From an uncultured Kiloniellaceae bacterium (lineage in GTDB: Bacteria; Pseudomonadota; Alphaproteobacteria; Kiloniellales; Kiloniellaceae): a stretch of DNA of 64,000 bases. The stretch covers positions 806,001-870,000 of the forward strand of contig CANLSF010000002.1 of assembly GCA_947493695.1 (NCBI GenBank), read 5' to 3'. Shown one piece after another: positions 27,542 to 35,491 of the stretch (positions are counted from its first letter, which is position 1; each line of letters starts with the position of its first letter). The notes under the pieces are model-generated. The model worked only from the letters and a program-made list of their open reading frames with translations. It was not told where the DNA came from and did no database searches. Both the position numbers and the translations under genes were made by a program.

Positions 27542-29767
27542 TCAGTCAAAGTTCACTAACGGTACGCGGCCGTCATTTGGCCGCTCGTCTCCGTCAATCA
27601 GCCCACGGAGTTTCTGACGCAATTCCTCGGTAACCGCCCGCGCGTCATCCTGGTTTCTAACCACTTGAGGTTTTATAAGCACAAGAAGTTCGGTCCGGGT
27701 CGCGCTGTCATCGATCGACTTAAAGAGGTTGCCCACAACTGGAATGTCCGACAATACGGGAACACCAGTCGTGGCTTTTTCGATCCGATCACGGATTAGG
27801 CCACCCATCGCAATGGTATCCTGGTTATAGACTGCAATTGTGCTCTTGACCTTGCGCTGCTGAATCGTGGGGGAATCGATCCCTGACGTTGTAGTCTCCG
27901 TAACCTCGCTGACTTCCTGCTCGATCTCCAGGATTACCAGTCCGCTCGCATTGACCCGAGGCGTAATATCGAGAATGACACCCGTATCCCGGAATTCAAT
28001 AGAATTCACAATTGGCGCGTTTGCATCGGTGGTCCCGACCGAAGACTGGGTGACCACCGGGACTTCATCTCCAACCTGTAAACGGGCAGTTTGATTATCA
28101 AGGACCAACAAGGTTGGCGCGGAGAGGAATTTTACGTCGGTCATCCCGCGCAACGCGTTCAAGGTCGCACTAACATTTCCAGAATCGAAAACATAAGAAA
28201 AGCCCGGGAATGCCGATCCAAGTGCGGCGGCTCCAGACGAGGTCGCCGCATCGGTGAACGTTACGGAGCTATTGGCTCGGCCAGATTCAAAAAACCAACG
28301 AAGCCCCAGTTCCAGATCATCGTTGAGCGTTACCTCAGCAATGGTCGCTTCAATCATGACCTGAAGCGGTAGTATGTCCAGCTGACGGATCGCTGCCTCT
28401 ACGGTCTTGTAGCTTTCTGTTGTCGCCAGAGTAACAAGTGCATTGCTGTCCTCGTCAGCCAGGATGCGGATCCTCCCGGTGCCACTTAGTGAAATGGCCC
28501 CTCCGGATGCCGCGCCCGAACTGACGGCGCCGCCTGCAAGGCTCGGCGCTGGCGCCAAGGCATCAGCGGGATCGGCGTTAAAGTCATCCGACTCCAAGGT
28601 TATCGGCGTCAGATTAGGTGCCAGACCAGAAGTTTCAGTTGAAACTTCAATGCCTTCTGCAGCAAAAATTTCACCTAGAATTTTCGCGAGATCCGCCGCA
28701 CGCCGATTCTGAACATAATAAACATGTACGTTCTCTGCATCGGCATTCCCTTGATCAAGCCGCGACACCCAGCTTCGTGCTTCGTCAAGATACCGCGGTT
28801 GCTTTGTGATGATCAGAACCGCATTCATCCGCTCGATCGGAACGAAGCGAACCAGATCAGAAAGCGTGGGGCCTTGCGGATCGTTGAAAATTGCCTCCAA
28901 CTCGCCAATCATCGTCTCCGGCGCAACGTTGCGCAGAGGGATCAGCGCAAAGGACATACCCGAAAGACCATTGACATCGAGTGTCGACGCCAGACCGGTG
29001 ACGCTGGACAATTCGCGTTGAGAGCCCGTAACAAACAGCAGGTTTCTTGCACGATCTACCTGGATACCTTCCGGATTGGAGACAAAGGGTTTCAAGAGAG
29101 CTTCAATCTCTGTCGCAGATACGAACCGCAACGGCAGAACCCGGACCGATTGGCCACGGCCTGGATCCGCTCCAAAGGAAAAGTTAGAGGCAAGTCGCCC
29201 CACCTGATCGCCCGGAACCACCTGCAGCAAACCGTCACTCTCGATCAAAGCGGCGCCACTCATCCGCAGAACTTCCTCCAGCGTCGGCAATACCTGCTCC
29301 CGCTGAAGCGCTCGGCTGGTTTGCAGCGTCACCGTTCCCTGAACGCGTGGATCGATGGAGTAATTTAGTCCAAGTGCGTCTTCCAGCACGGCCCGGACGA
29401 CCTCGGGAAGCTCGGCCTCGACAAAGTTCAGGCTATAGCCGCCGTCACTTGTGGTAATGGATGGGATACCGGGCCTGCCATCGCCTGTCGACTCGGAAGG
29501 CGCGACAAGCTGTCCAGAACCACGAATCTCAAAGCCATTAACTCTTGATCCTGCATTATCGCCCTGCACATCGAGCGACCCAGCCTCCACATTCGATATT
29601 TCTTTTTCAGTGTTCTCGGCACTTTGGCTGGTTTTGGGCGTTTCGGTGAAGATTCCGTCAAAAAAGGTCGACTCGTCCCGCAAACTGAAGCGCTCACACG
29701 CTGTCACTGCCATACCCAGCACGCTAAATGCGACCAAACGTAGGAGCCATCTTGGCTTCAAAATCAC
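27542..29767 (-). CDS. gspD: Type II secretion secretin GspD with its own lipobox
   Basis: The 741-residue protein is a GspD secretin: an N0 domain (YSLNFVEAELPEVVRAVL), N1-N3 repeats (KILGEIFAAEGIEV in the last), and the C-terminal secretin core with VPVLSDIPVVGNLF and TELLVLIKPQVV. A Ser/Gly/Ala-rich loop interrupts N3, as is common. The N-terminus is LLRLVAFSVLGMAVTAC, a lipoprotein signal with lipidated Cys, unlike classical GspD but like the HxcQ liposecretin. GTG at 29767 follows GGGGACGG; GTG at 29791 is the alternative. It is last in the minus-strand operon. Confidence 0.9.
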   Translation of the reverse strand: MILKPRWLLRLVAFSVLGMAVTACERFSLRDESTFFDGIFTETPKTSQSAENTEKEISNVEAGSLDVQGDNAGSRVNGFEIRGSGQLVAPSESTGDGRPGIPSITTSDGGYSLNFVEAELPEVVRAVLEDALGLNYSIDPRVQGTVTLQTSRALQREQVLPTLEEVLRMSGAALIESDGLLQVVPGDQVGRLASNFSFGADPGRGQSVRVLPLRFVSATEIEALLKPFVSNPEGIQVDRARNLLFVTGSQRELSSVTGLASTLDVNGLSGMSFALIPLRNVAPETMIGELEAIFNDPQGPTLSDLVRFVPIERMNAVLIITKQPRYLDEARSWVSRLDQGNADAENVHVYYVQNRRAADLAKILGEIFAAEGIEVSTETSGLAPNLTPITLESDDFNADPADALAPAPSLAGGAVSSGAASGGAISLSGTGRIRILADEDSNALVTLATTESYKTVEAAIRQLDILPLQVMIEATIAEVTLNDDLELGLRWFFESGRANSSVTFTDAATSSGAAALGSAFPGFSYVFDSGNVSATLNALRGMTDVKFLSAPTLLVLDNQTARLQVGDEVPVVTQSSVGTTDANAPIVNSIEFRDTGVILDITPRVNASGLVILEIEQEVSEVTETTTSGIDSPTIQQRKVKSTIAVYNQDTIAMGGLIRDRIEKATTGVPVLSDIPVVGNLFKSIDDSATRTELLVLIKPQVVRNQDDARAVTEELRQKLRGLIDGDERPNDGRVPLVNFD

Positions 29768-29873
29768 CCGCCGTCCCCCAACCAAATACACGAACCGGAG
29801 TTTAACAACCTCAACCTGCGGAAAGCTAGCTTCAATAGGCCGGGAAGACGATTAAATGCTTGCGAATAAACCG

Positions 29874-30377
29874 TCATTGGCGCTTTGAAGAACTGGGTTC
29901 GCGGAGTTTCACCTCGAAAGCGTCATCCTGTGACCTAAGAAGAATTCGATCCGGTAAAATTGTCTCGAGTTTCCAGCCATCGATTGTTTCACCCAACGAC
30001 AGGCGTATCTGCTTTTCGACACCAGCCTTTTGAATAACTGCGACTCCCGACGCCGAGTTAACAAAAGTCCCCACTAGTAGAATTTTCGGCCTGGCAATTG
30101 GCTGCGGTTTTGTGACAACAGCCGCACGGCGGGGTTGCGGCGGACGTCGTGTTGCTGAAAAAGGGGGGCGTGCAATCAATTGTGAAAACTGCTGTCGTGG
30201 TGGCATAGACTGCAGCTGGACAGATTGCGTCCGGCTTCCTTCACTCGTCTGCTGAACAGTCTCTGCTGCCACCCTGGGAACCTCATCGGGTTGACGCTTC
30301 ACCTCATGATACAGGAAGTAACCAAGCGCCCCGCACATCAAAAAAAGCGTCAGGTTTGTTTTGCTGAATATCGTCAT
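29874..30377 (-). CDS. GspC/GspN-like inner-membrane protein of type II secretion
   Basis: The 167-residue protein has one N-terminal membrane helix (LTLFLMCGALGYFLYHEV), a long proline/glutamine-rich linker (about 30-90) and a small beta domain (about 95-155; KILLVGTFVNSASGVAVIQ, then LGETIDGWKLETILPDRILLRS) that resembles the homology region of GspC and PilP. That domain normally contacts the N0 domain of GspD. It lies immediately before gspD. It lacks a PDZ domain, which GspC often has, so it may be better named GspN/HxcP-like. Confidence 0.72.
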   Translation of the reverse strand: MTIFSKTNLTLFLMCGALGYFLYHEVKRQPDEVPRVAAETVQQTSEGSRTQSVQLQSMPPRQQFSQLIARPPFSATRRPPQPRRAAVVTKPQPIARPKILLVGTFVNSASGVAVIQKAGVEKQIRLSLGETIDGWKLETILPDRILLRSQDDAFEVKLREPSSSKRQ

Positions 30378-30488
30378 TCCGCACTACGCTTCGAATTAAG
30401 CATCACCGATAGCCTTCGTAGACTTTGATCTCTTCCCTTGCAGTCAAACGGAGGACAGGCGCCTTGAACAATACCGAAATACATCCAA

Positions 30489-31085
30489 TCACCCGCCCGG
30501 AGTTTCTTCGGCGGCCCGCACAAAGCCATGAATATCGAAACGAATAGTCAGGCGCATTTCAATCTCGCCCGAAGCAACATTCGAGACCTGCTGACCAGGA
30601 CGAATATCGATGTTATCGACGAAAAGAAGCGGTCGAGAGGACTCAATTCGGTGTAGAATATTTCTAAGTCCTGTCGCATTCAGATCAACCTGGGACCTGA
30701 CCGTTACCTTGCGATAGCCCTCTTGCGCCTTTGCCGGCAAAATCTGGACGGACCGCAGTGTGCCGCGTTCAGCCTGAACGGCACTTCGAATAAACTGCTG
30801 TAAGGAAGCTGCCGCAACCGAAGGGTTCGCGCCCCGAAGCAGATTGACGCCATTCTGGGCTTCTCTTTTGAGAAAATCACGTCGCCGCTCCAGAGACGTG
30901 GTCTCAAGATCCTGACCGCTAAAGCGCTGCAGTAGATCGAGAGATTGCTGAATTTCCTGATCCCGGTGTTCGAAGGCCTGTTGAACTGGCTGAACCAGAG
31001 CAACAAACAAGAACGCGACGAAAAAAACCAGGATCGCAAGCGCCGCAAGCCTGCTGAAGGGAGGTCGAAGCGCCAACGTTGTCAT
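30489..31085 (-). CDS. gspM: Type II secretion protein GspM
   Basis: The 198-residue protein has an N-terminal membrane helix (LAALAILVFFVAFLFVALV), a helical region (about 35-75) and a small periplasmic ferredoxin-like domain (LRSVQILPAKAQEG, then FVDNIDIRPGQ), as in the T2SSM_b group. It pairs with GspL in the assembly platform. Its start overlaps the gspL stop by ATGA, so the two are translationally coupled. Confidence 0.8.
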   Translation of the reverse strand: MTTLALRPPFSRLAALAILVFFVAFLFVALVQPVQQAFEHRDQEIQQSLDLLQRFSGQDLETTSLERRRDFLKREAQNGVNLLRGANPSVAAASLQQFIRSAVQAERGTLRSVQILPAKAQEGYRKVTVRSQVDLNATGLRNILHRIESSRPLLFVDNIDIRPGQQVSNVASGEIEMRLTIRFDIHGFVRAAEETPGG

Positions 31086-32167
31086 GAGCCGACCTCCACC
31101 AGTTTCAGGGTTAAACTGAACCGTTCTACACCGCTTCGCTGGTCTCTCGTTACGGGGGATCGAAACTTCGGTTCATCAAACAGCGGCGACTCGTCAAAGA
31201 CTGCGATAAGCTGAGCGGCATCCTGTGAATAGCCTGTCATCTCGAGTCGATCTTCAATCAAGCGCAGCTGACTCAGCCAGGTGTCATCCGGCAGCAACCG
31301 GGTCATATCTTCCAGCACCCGCGAGACGAGGACGGTGTCCTGTCGTACATCCGCGACGTAACGATTACTTTTTTCCAGCGCCTGTATCTCATCCGCGAGA
31401 TTGCGCACAGCGGCAAGTTTTTTCCGAGCCAGTAGAACTTCCTGGCTGAGGGTTTCAGCGAAACGTTCCTTTCGATCAAGCGGAATTGAAACTGCCAATC
31501 CCGCCAACACAACAAAAACCAACAACAGGCCAACCGTTATCGCACGTCCGATCACTCTTGTTGCGCCCCCGGAGGTCGTCGGCAGAAGATTGATACCCAT
31601 GAGAAAGGAATTGGTTTCGGTCACAACATCAACGCGGTCAATCGCCAAGCCCCATGCTCGCGCGCGCTCAAGCAAGGTATCGACTGTTGTGCGCGGCGAC
31701 GCCGTCAACGCTATGGTCAACTTTTGATGTTCGCTATCCCGCTCCAGCACGTTGGCGTGAAAGTAAACTTCATCTTGTCGAAACGGAGTCAGACGATCCA
31801 TCTCAAACCCCACAACATTTCTGAGATTTTCAGCTGCCGCCACGGGCAGTTCGTCGTCCTGCATCGTCACCAGCGCGCGCGGAAGTGCCAGAATAGTCTG
31901 ACCTGCCTGAGTTCTTCCTCTCTTAAGCTTCGCTGCTAAGTCTTCCGGCAATCCCGTGGCCAGTGCATCGCAGTCTCCTAACTGATCGATTCTCTCTCCC
32001 TGACGGCTATGGAAGAGAATCTTTCCGCCGCGCGGCTCAAGAATTAGATCCGGCGCCTGACCGGTTACAGCCCGGCGAAGAAAACCAGGCAGCAACGCTG
32101 TCAATTCTCCAAACCACCAGTGACAGAAGCGAACACACCGATCCAGAAAAGATGCGACCACGCTCAT
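31082..32167 (-). CDS. gspL: GspL/PilN-like assembly platform protein
   Basis: The 361-residue protein has an N-terminal cytoplasmic half with degenerate actin-like fold, which would bind GspE, one membrane helix (about 205-228; AITVGLLLVFVVLAGLAVSI) and a periplasmic PilN-like domain preceded by a coiled coil (about 230-280). Gene order between gspJ and gspM supports the GspL identity. Both ends overlap neighbours by 4 bp (ATGA). Confidence 0.8.
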   Translation of the reverse strand: MSVVASFLDRCVRFCHWWFGELTALLPGFLRRAVTGQAPDLILEPRGGKILFHSRQGERIDQLGDCDALATGLPEDLAAKLKRGRTQAGQTILALPRALVTMQDDELPVAAAENLRNVVGFEMDRLTPFRQDEVYFHANVLERDSEHQKLTIALTASPRTTVDTLLERARAWGLAIDRVDVVTETNSFLMGINLLPTTSGGATRVIGRAITVGLLLVFVVLAGLAVSIPLDRKERFAETLSQEVLLARKKLAAVRNLADEIQALEKSNRYVADVRQDTVLVSRVLEDMTRLLPDDTWLSQLRLIEDRLEMTGYSQDAAQLIAVFDESPLFDEPKFRSPVTRDQRSGVERFSLTLKLVEVGS

Positions 32168-32841
32168 CTCCTCAACCTCCGTGTCATGACAGCCGTCACC
32201 AGTTCAGGCCAAACCCGTGGATCATCGTCCGCAAACGCAACTTCAATCTTCACCAGTCGGGGAAGATCGGTTTTATTCTGCCACTGAGGACTCCAACGTG
32301 CTGGTGAATTTTGATTGGGGCGTCCGAAGTAAGAAATCTGCAATCCGGCAACATCATCGAGAAGCACTTCGGCTTCAGCACCCTCTCCAAAACTCAAATC
32401 AGAGGATTCGGATACGAAAGCCTGCCATGCAAGCACCAGGTTTTCTCCAGCATCGCTTTGATCCAGATGCAGCTTGATCAGATGTCGGCCACCCGCGCCG
32501 AGCGCTGCAGGCACCGGGCCGCCAAAGATCAATTCCCGTTCCGTCCCCGCGAAAGCCACGGCTGTCTGCTGTCGCCGGTCTCGGTAAAACAGGGATACAG
32601 CTTGAGAAATTTCTCGCCTGAGGACGTCCTGAACGACAAGAACTTGACTTTGTTTCCCGCCGTCCTCACTTCTTCGCTCCCAAACCCGGGTGCCGAACTG
32701 CAAACCGCCGTACATCATGACACTCAACATCGAAAGCAGAGTGATCGCGACCAGCAATTCCAGAAGCGTAAAGCCCGCTTGCCGGACGTGGTGACAGGCA
32801 GCTGCGACAGGAACAATTCGTTGACGCGCGGTGCAGCTCAT
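32164..32841 (-). CDS. gspJ: Type II secretion minor pseudopilin GspJ
   Basis: The 225-residue protein has a leader ending in RQAG before FTLLELLVAITLLSML, the prepilin methylation motif with Glu at +5. The rest is a beta-rich globular domain (LEL..SDLSFGEGAEAEVLL). The ATG at 32841 overlaps the gspI stop (ATGA) and is preferred to a start at 33000 inside gspI. The leader is long for a pseudopilin (about 30 residues). Confidence 0.84.
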   Translation of the reverse strand: MSCTARQRIVPVAAACHHVRQAGFTLLELLVAITLLSMLSVMMYGGLQFGTRVWERRSEDGGKQSQVLVVQDVLRREISQAVSLFYRDRRQQTAVAFAGTERELIFGGPVPAALGAGGRHLIKLHLDQSDAGENLVLAWQAFVSESSDLSFGEGAEAEVLLDDVAGLQISYFGRPNQNSPARWSPQWQNKTDLPRLVKIEVAFADDDPRVWPELVTAVMTRRLRR

Positions 32842-33272
32842 CCCATCTCTCCGAGCCGTAAGGTCGACAGCGTAAGCGATCGAGCGCGCCTGCCTTCCCC
32901 CCAAGAGATCGTCACTTCCACACGATAAGGAAAAACGGTCGTATCTTCCGCCGGCCAACTTTCTGCCTGCTCGCGGTAGGGCGTAACGACTTGCCGCCAT
33001 TGCATACCTGCCCCTAAATCCCCTGAGGTCTCGCCCGCCTCAAGCGATGTTTCGATACCCGCGCGCGCCAACAAAGATTCTGCGTGACTCACAGCGAGAC
33101 CGTATTGCTCCGCAACCTCATCGTTGCGTGTGCTTGTCGAAAGAATTTGGAGGACGGCGGTGAAGGTAACCGCAAAAATCGTGAAGGCGACAAGCACCTC
33201 CATGAGCGTAAAGCCGCGCTGCCCGCGCTTTGCGTTAGCGCCGGAGATGGTGAGCAGCGCAGTGCCTGGCAT
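32838..33272 (-). CDS. gspI: Type II secretion minor pseudopilin GspI
   Basis: The 144-residue protein carries GQRGFTLMEVLVAFTIFAV, with cleavage after Gly and Glu at +5, then the ESLLARAG and YRVEVTISWGEGRRAR blocks seen in GspI. ATG at 33272 gives a normal leader; ATG at 33296 would overlap gspH by 17 bp. It nucleates the pseudopilus tip with GspJ and GspK. Confidence 0.85.
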   Translation of the reverse strand: MPGTALLTISGANAKRGQRGFTLMEVLVAFTIFAVTFTAVLQILSTSTRNDEVAEQYGLAVSHAESLLARAGIETSLEAGETSGDLGAGMQWRQVVTPYREQAESWPAEDTTVFPYRVEVTISWGEGRRARSLTLSTLRLGEMG

Positions 33273-33279
33273 CGTCCAT

Positions 33280-33801
33280 TTACTGGGCAAAGGCAACCTG
33301 CCCGGTCAACCATCGGACCTTAATCTGCAGTTCTTGCTGAGAACCTTCCACCGTCACGATACCACCGGTGGCACTTCCATCAGGGAAGAAACGAATTGCA
33401 CCCTCATTTTCTCCACGGAGTTCTTCACGCGCTGTCGTGAAGCGAACATCGATATCATCGCGAAAAGTTCTTATCTCTCCCTCGCCTGTGATGCCATAGC
33501 GCCGTTCGCGAAGGTCGAGGAAGAACACCACTTCTTTGTTGCCCGCGATCGCCCATCCTCGAGCCTGGCGCAAAGTGTCGGCTATATTGCGCGCTGTCGA
33601 ACGTACCTCGAATGAGGAGGTGGAGGAAAAAAGGCTTCCCGGCAACAGCGCGTAGATCATCCCGATGATAGTCATCACAATCAGAAGCTCGAGCAAGGTA
33701 AAGCCGCTTTCGTAACCTCGCCCATCCTCGTGCCGAAGTGGCGGCGGGTGGTTAGCTCGGGCCTCACCTGATCTTGCACGACTACCAGTTGGTAACATCG
33801 G
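33280..33801 (-). CDS. gspH: Type II secretion minor pseudopilin GspH
   Basis: The 173-residue protein has YESGFTLLELLIVMTIIGMIYALLP as the pilin helix and a GspH-type domain with TARNIADTLRQARGWAIAGN and IRFFPDGSATGGIV. The leader is long (about 31 residues). ATG at 33801 overlaps the gspG stop by 20 bp, and GGAG lies somewhat far upstream; ATG at 33813 is possible. Confidence 0.84.
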   Translation of the reverse strand, partial: PMLPTGSRARSGEARANHPPPLRHEDGRGYESGFTLLELLIVMTIIGMIYALLPGSLFSSTSSFEVRSTARNIADTLRQARGWAIAGNKEVVFFLDLRERRYGITGEGEIRTFRDDIDVRFTTAREELRGENEGAIRFFPDGSATGGIVTVEGSQQELQIKVRWLTGQVAFAQ

Positions 33802-34258
33802 TGTTTTCACCATCTCCGCCTTCGGCGTTGTCCGCACCATAGGAATAGATATCAACTTCGCCGTGTTGACCGGGGCTCTCATAGCGGAAGGGAAAGCCCC
33901 AGGGATCGTTCAGGGCTTCACGCTTTTTCAGATACGGGCCCTGCCAGCGCGCCAGACCGTCCGGAGCATCGAATAGCGCGATCAGACCCTCGTCTTTGGT
34001 CGGATATCGCGCGTTATCCAGCCGGAAAAGATCCAGTCCTGCCGAGATCTGATCGATCTGCAGTTTCGTGGTATCTGTTCGCGCCCGCCCCAGGTAGTTG
34101 ATTGCCACGGTTCCCACACCAACAGCCAGAAGACTGAGTATCGTAATCACGACCAACAACTCCAGCAGCGTAAAGCCCGCCTGCCCCCGGTTGCGGTCAT
34201 TGACGGGCCTGTGATCAGGCCGCGCGTTCGTTTCGGTGGTGTCAGGCTGTCTTCGCAT
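33782..34258 (-). CDS. gspG: Type II secretion major pseudopilin GspG
   Basis: The 158-residue protein has GQAGFTLLELLVVITILSLLAV, then the GspG signature: IDQISAGLDLFRLDNARYPTK, GLIALFD, WQGPYLKK, LNDPWGFPFRYESPGQHG and a C-terminal acidic calcium-binding-like loop (ADNAEGGDGEN). It builds the pseudopilus shaft. ATG at 34258 lies 5 bp after the gspF stop. The leader (about 27 residues) is longer than the usual 6-10, a trait shared with GspH and GspJ here. Confidence 0.92.
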   Translation of the reverse strand: MRRQPDTTETNARPDHRPVNDRNRGQAGFTLLELLVVITILSLLAVGVGTVAINYLGRARTDTTKLQIDQISAGLDLFRLDNARYPTKDEGLIALFDAPDGLARWQGPYLKKREALNDPWGFPFRYESPGQHGEVDIYSYGADNAEGGDGENTDVTNW

Positions 34259-34262
34259 CACG

Positions 34263-35489
34263 TTAAACGACCAATTGGTTGATACTGAAAAGCGCGAGCA
34301 GGATCGAAGAAATGATAAGAGCAATGAGAACCCCCAGCCCAAGAGTGAGAACAGGCACCAGCAGCGCCAACATGCGCTGAATGCTGGCTTGGCTTTCCTG
34401 GTCGTAGATGTCCGCCAGTTTGAACAGCATGTCTTCCAGATGGCCGCTTTCTTCACCGACCTGCAGCAGCTGTAGAGCCAGGCTGGGAAAGAGGCCGGTT
34501 TCGGTGAGTGGCTTCGAGAGCCCCCGCCCCGCTTTGACCTCAGGCTCCGCTTGTTTGACCGCGTTGCTGAGCGCCGCATTGCCGAGCACTTCTTTCACCA
34601 GAGTCAAAGCGGATAGCATGGGAACGCCATTCGCCAGCAGTGTCGCCAGTGTCCGGCTGAAACGAGCCACGTCGATGCGGGTCCAGAGACCACCAATCAA
34701 AGGAAGCCTGAGCAACTGCCCATGCCACCAGAGCCGCCCGGCCGGACGTGCCATATGCAGTCGAATCGCCAGCCCCCCGATCAGAATGCTGAGTATCGGC
34801 AGCCACCAATAGGTTCTAGCCAACTCACCAAACCCGATGACGATCTGGGTGATAAGAGGGATCTTCGCCCCCGCATCGTCAAAGAGCGGCTGGAAGGTCG
34901 GCACAACGTAGGTTAGCAGAATGACGACCGACGCCCCTGCAGTCACCAGCAGGAAGATCGGATAGATAAGCGCGGAGCGCACGGTTCGGCTCAAAGCCCG
35001 CGACTGTTCCATGAAATCCGCCAGTCGGCGTAGCACGGTCTCCAGGGTAGAGCCTGCCTCGCCCGCCCGGATCATACTTCGATAATACTTGGGAAAAGCG
35101 CCTTCCTGTTGATCAAGAGCATCGGCGAAACTCCGCCCGCCCCGAACCTGTTCAAGAACGCTATCCACCACGGTTTTGACTTTCGGCTTCAGGCCCAGGC
35201 TCGCAAGAATTTCGAGGGCGCGTTCCAATGTCAGCCCGGCGCCGAGCAAAGTCGCGATTTCTCGGGTCAGGGTGGAAATTTCGTCCGCCGAGATCCCGCC
35301 GCTGGCAAAGACCTCCTGCTGCAGGACTCCCGAACCCGCAAAGGACCACTTGCCCGCGGCCTCGATCTTGACGGGAATGTGACCCTGCTGCCGCAACGAG
35401 GAGACCACAGCCGCTTCATCGCTGGCATCCAGTTCGCCCTTGACCACGTCTCCCGATCCGGCGATCGATTTATAGCGAAACAGGGGCAT
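34263..35489 (-). CDS. gspF: Type II secretion inner-membrane platform protein GspF
   Basis: The 408-residue protein has two GspF cytoplasmic domains, LTREIATLLGAGLTLERAL near residue 75 and SRTLATLLANGVPMLSAL near 280, and three membrane helices (about 175, 225 and 380). GEAGSTLETVLRRLADF and GEESGHLEDMLFKLADI are the repeated hallmark. It lies 2 bp after gspE. Confidence 0.93.
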   Translation of the reverse strand: MPLFRYKSIAGSGDVVKGELDASDEAAVVSSLRQQGHIPVKIEAAGKWSFAGSGVLQQEVFASGGISADEISTLTREIATLLGAGLTLERALEILASLGLKPKVKTVVDSVLEQVRGGRSFADALDQQEGAFPKYYRSMIRAGEAGSTLETVLRRLADFMEQSRALSRTVRSALIYPIFLLVTAGASVVILLTYVVPTFQPLFDDAGAKIPLITQIVIGFGELARTYWWLPILSILIGGLAIRLHMARPAGRLWWHGQLLRLPLIGGLWTRIDVARFSRTLATLLANGVPMLSALTLVKEVLGNAALSNAVKQAEPEVKAGRGLSKPLTETGLFPSLALQLLQVGEESGHLEDMLFKLADIYDQESQASIQRMLALLVPVLTLGLGVLIALIISSILLALFSINQLVV

Positions 35490-35491
35490 GA

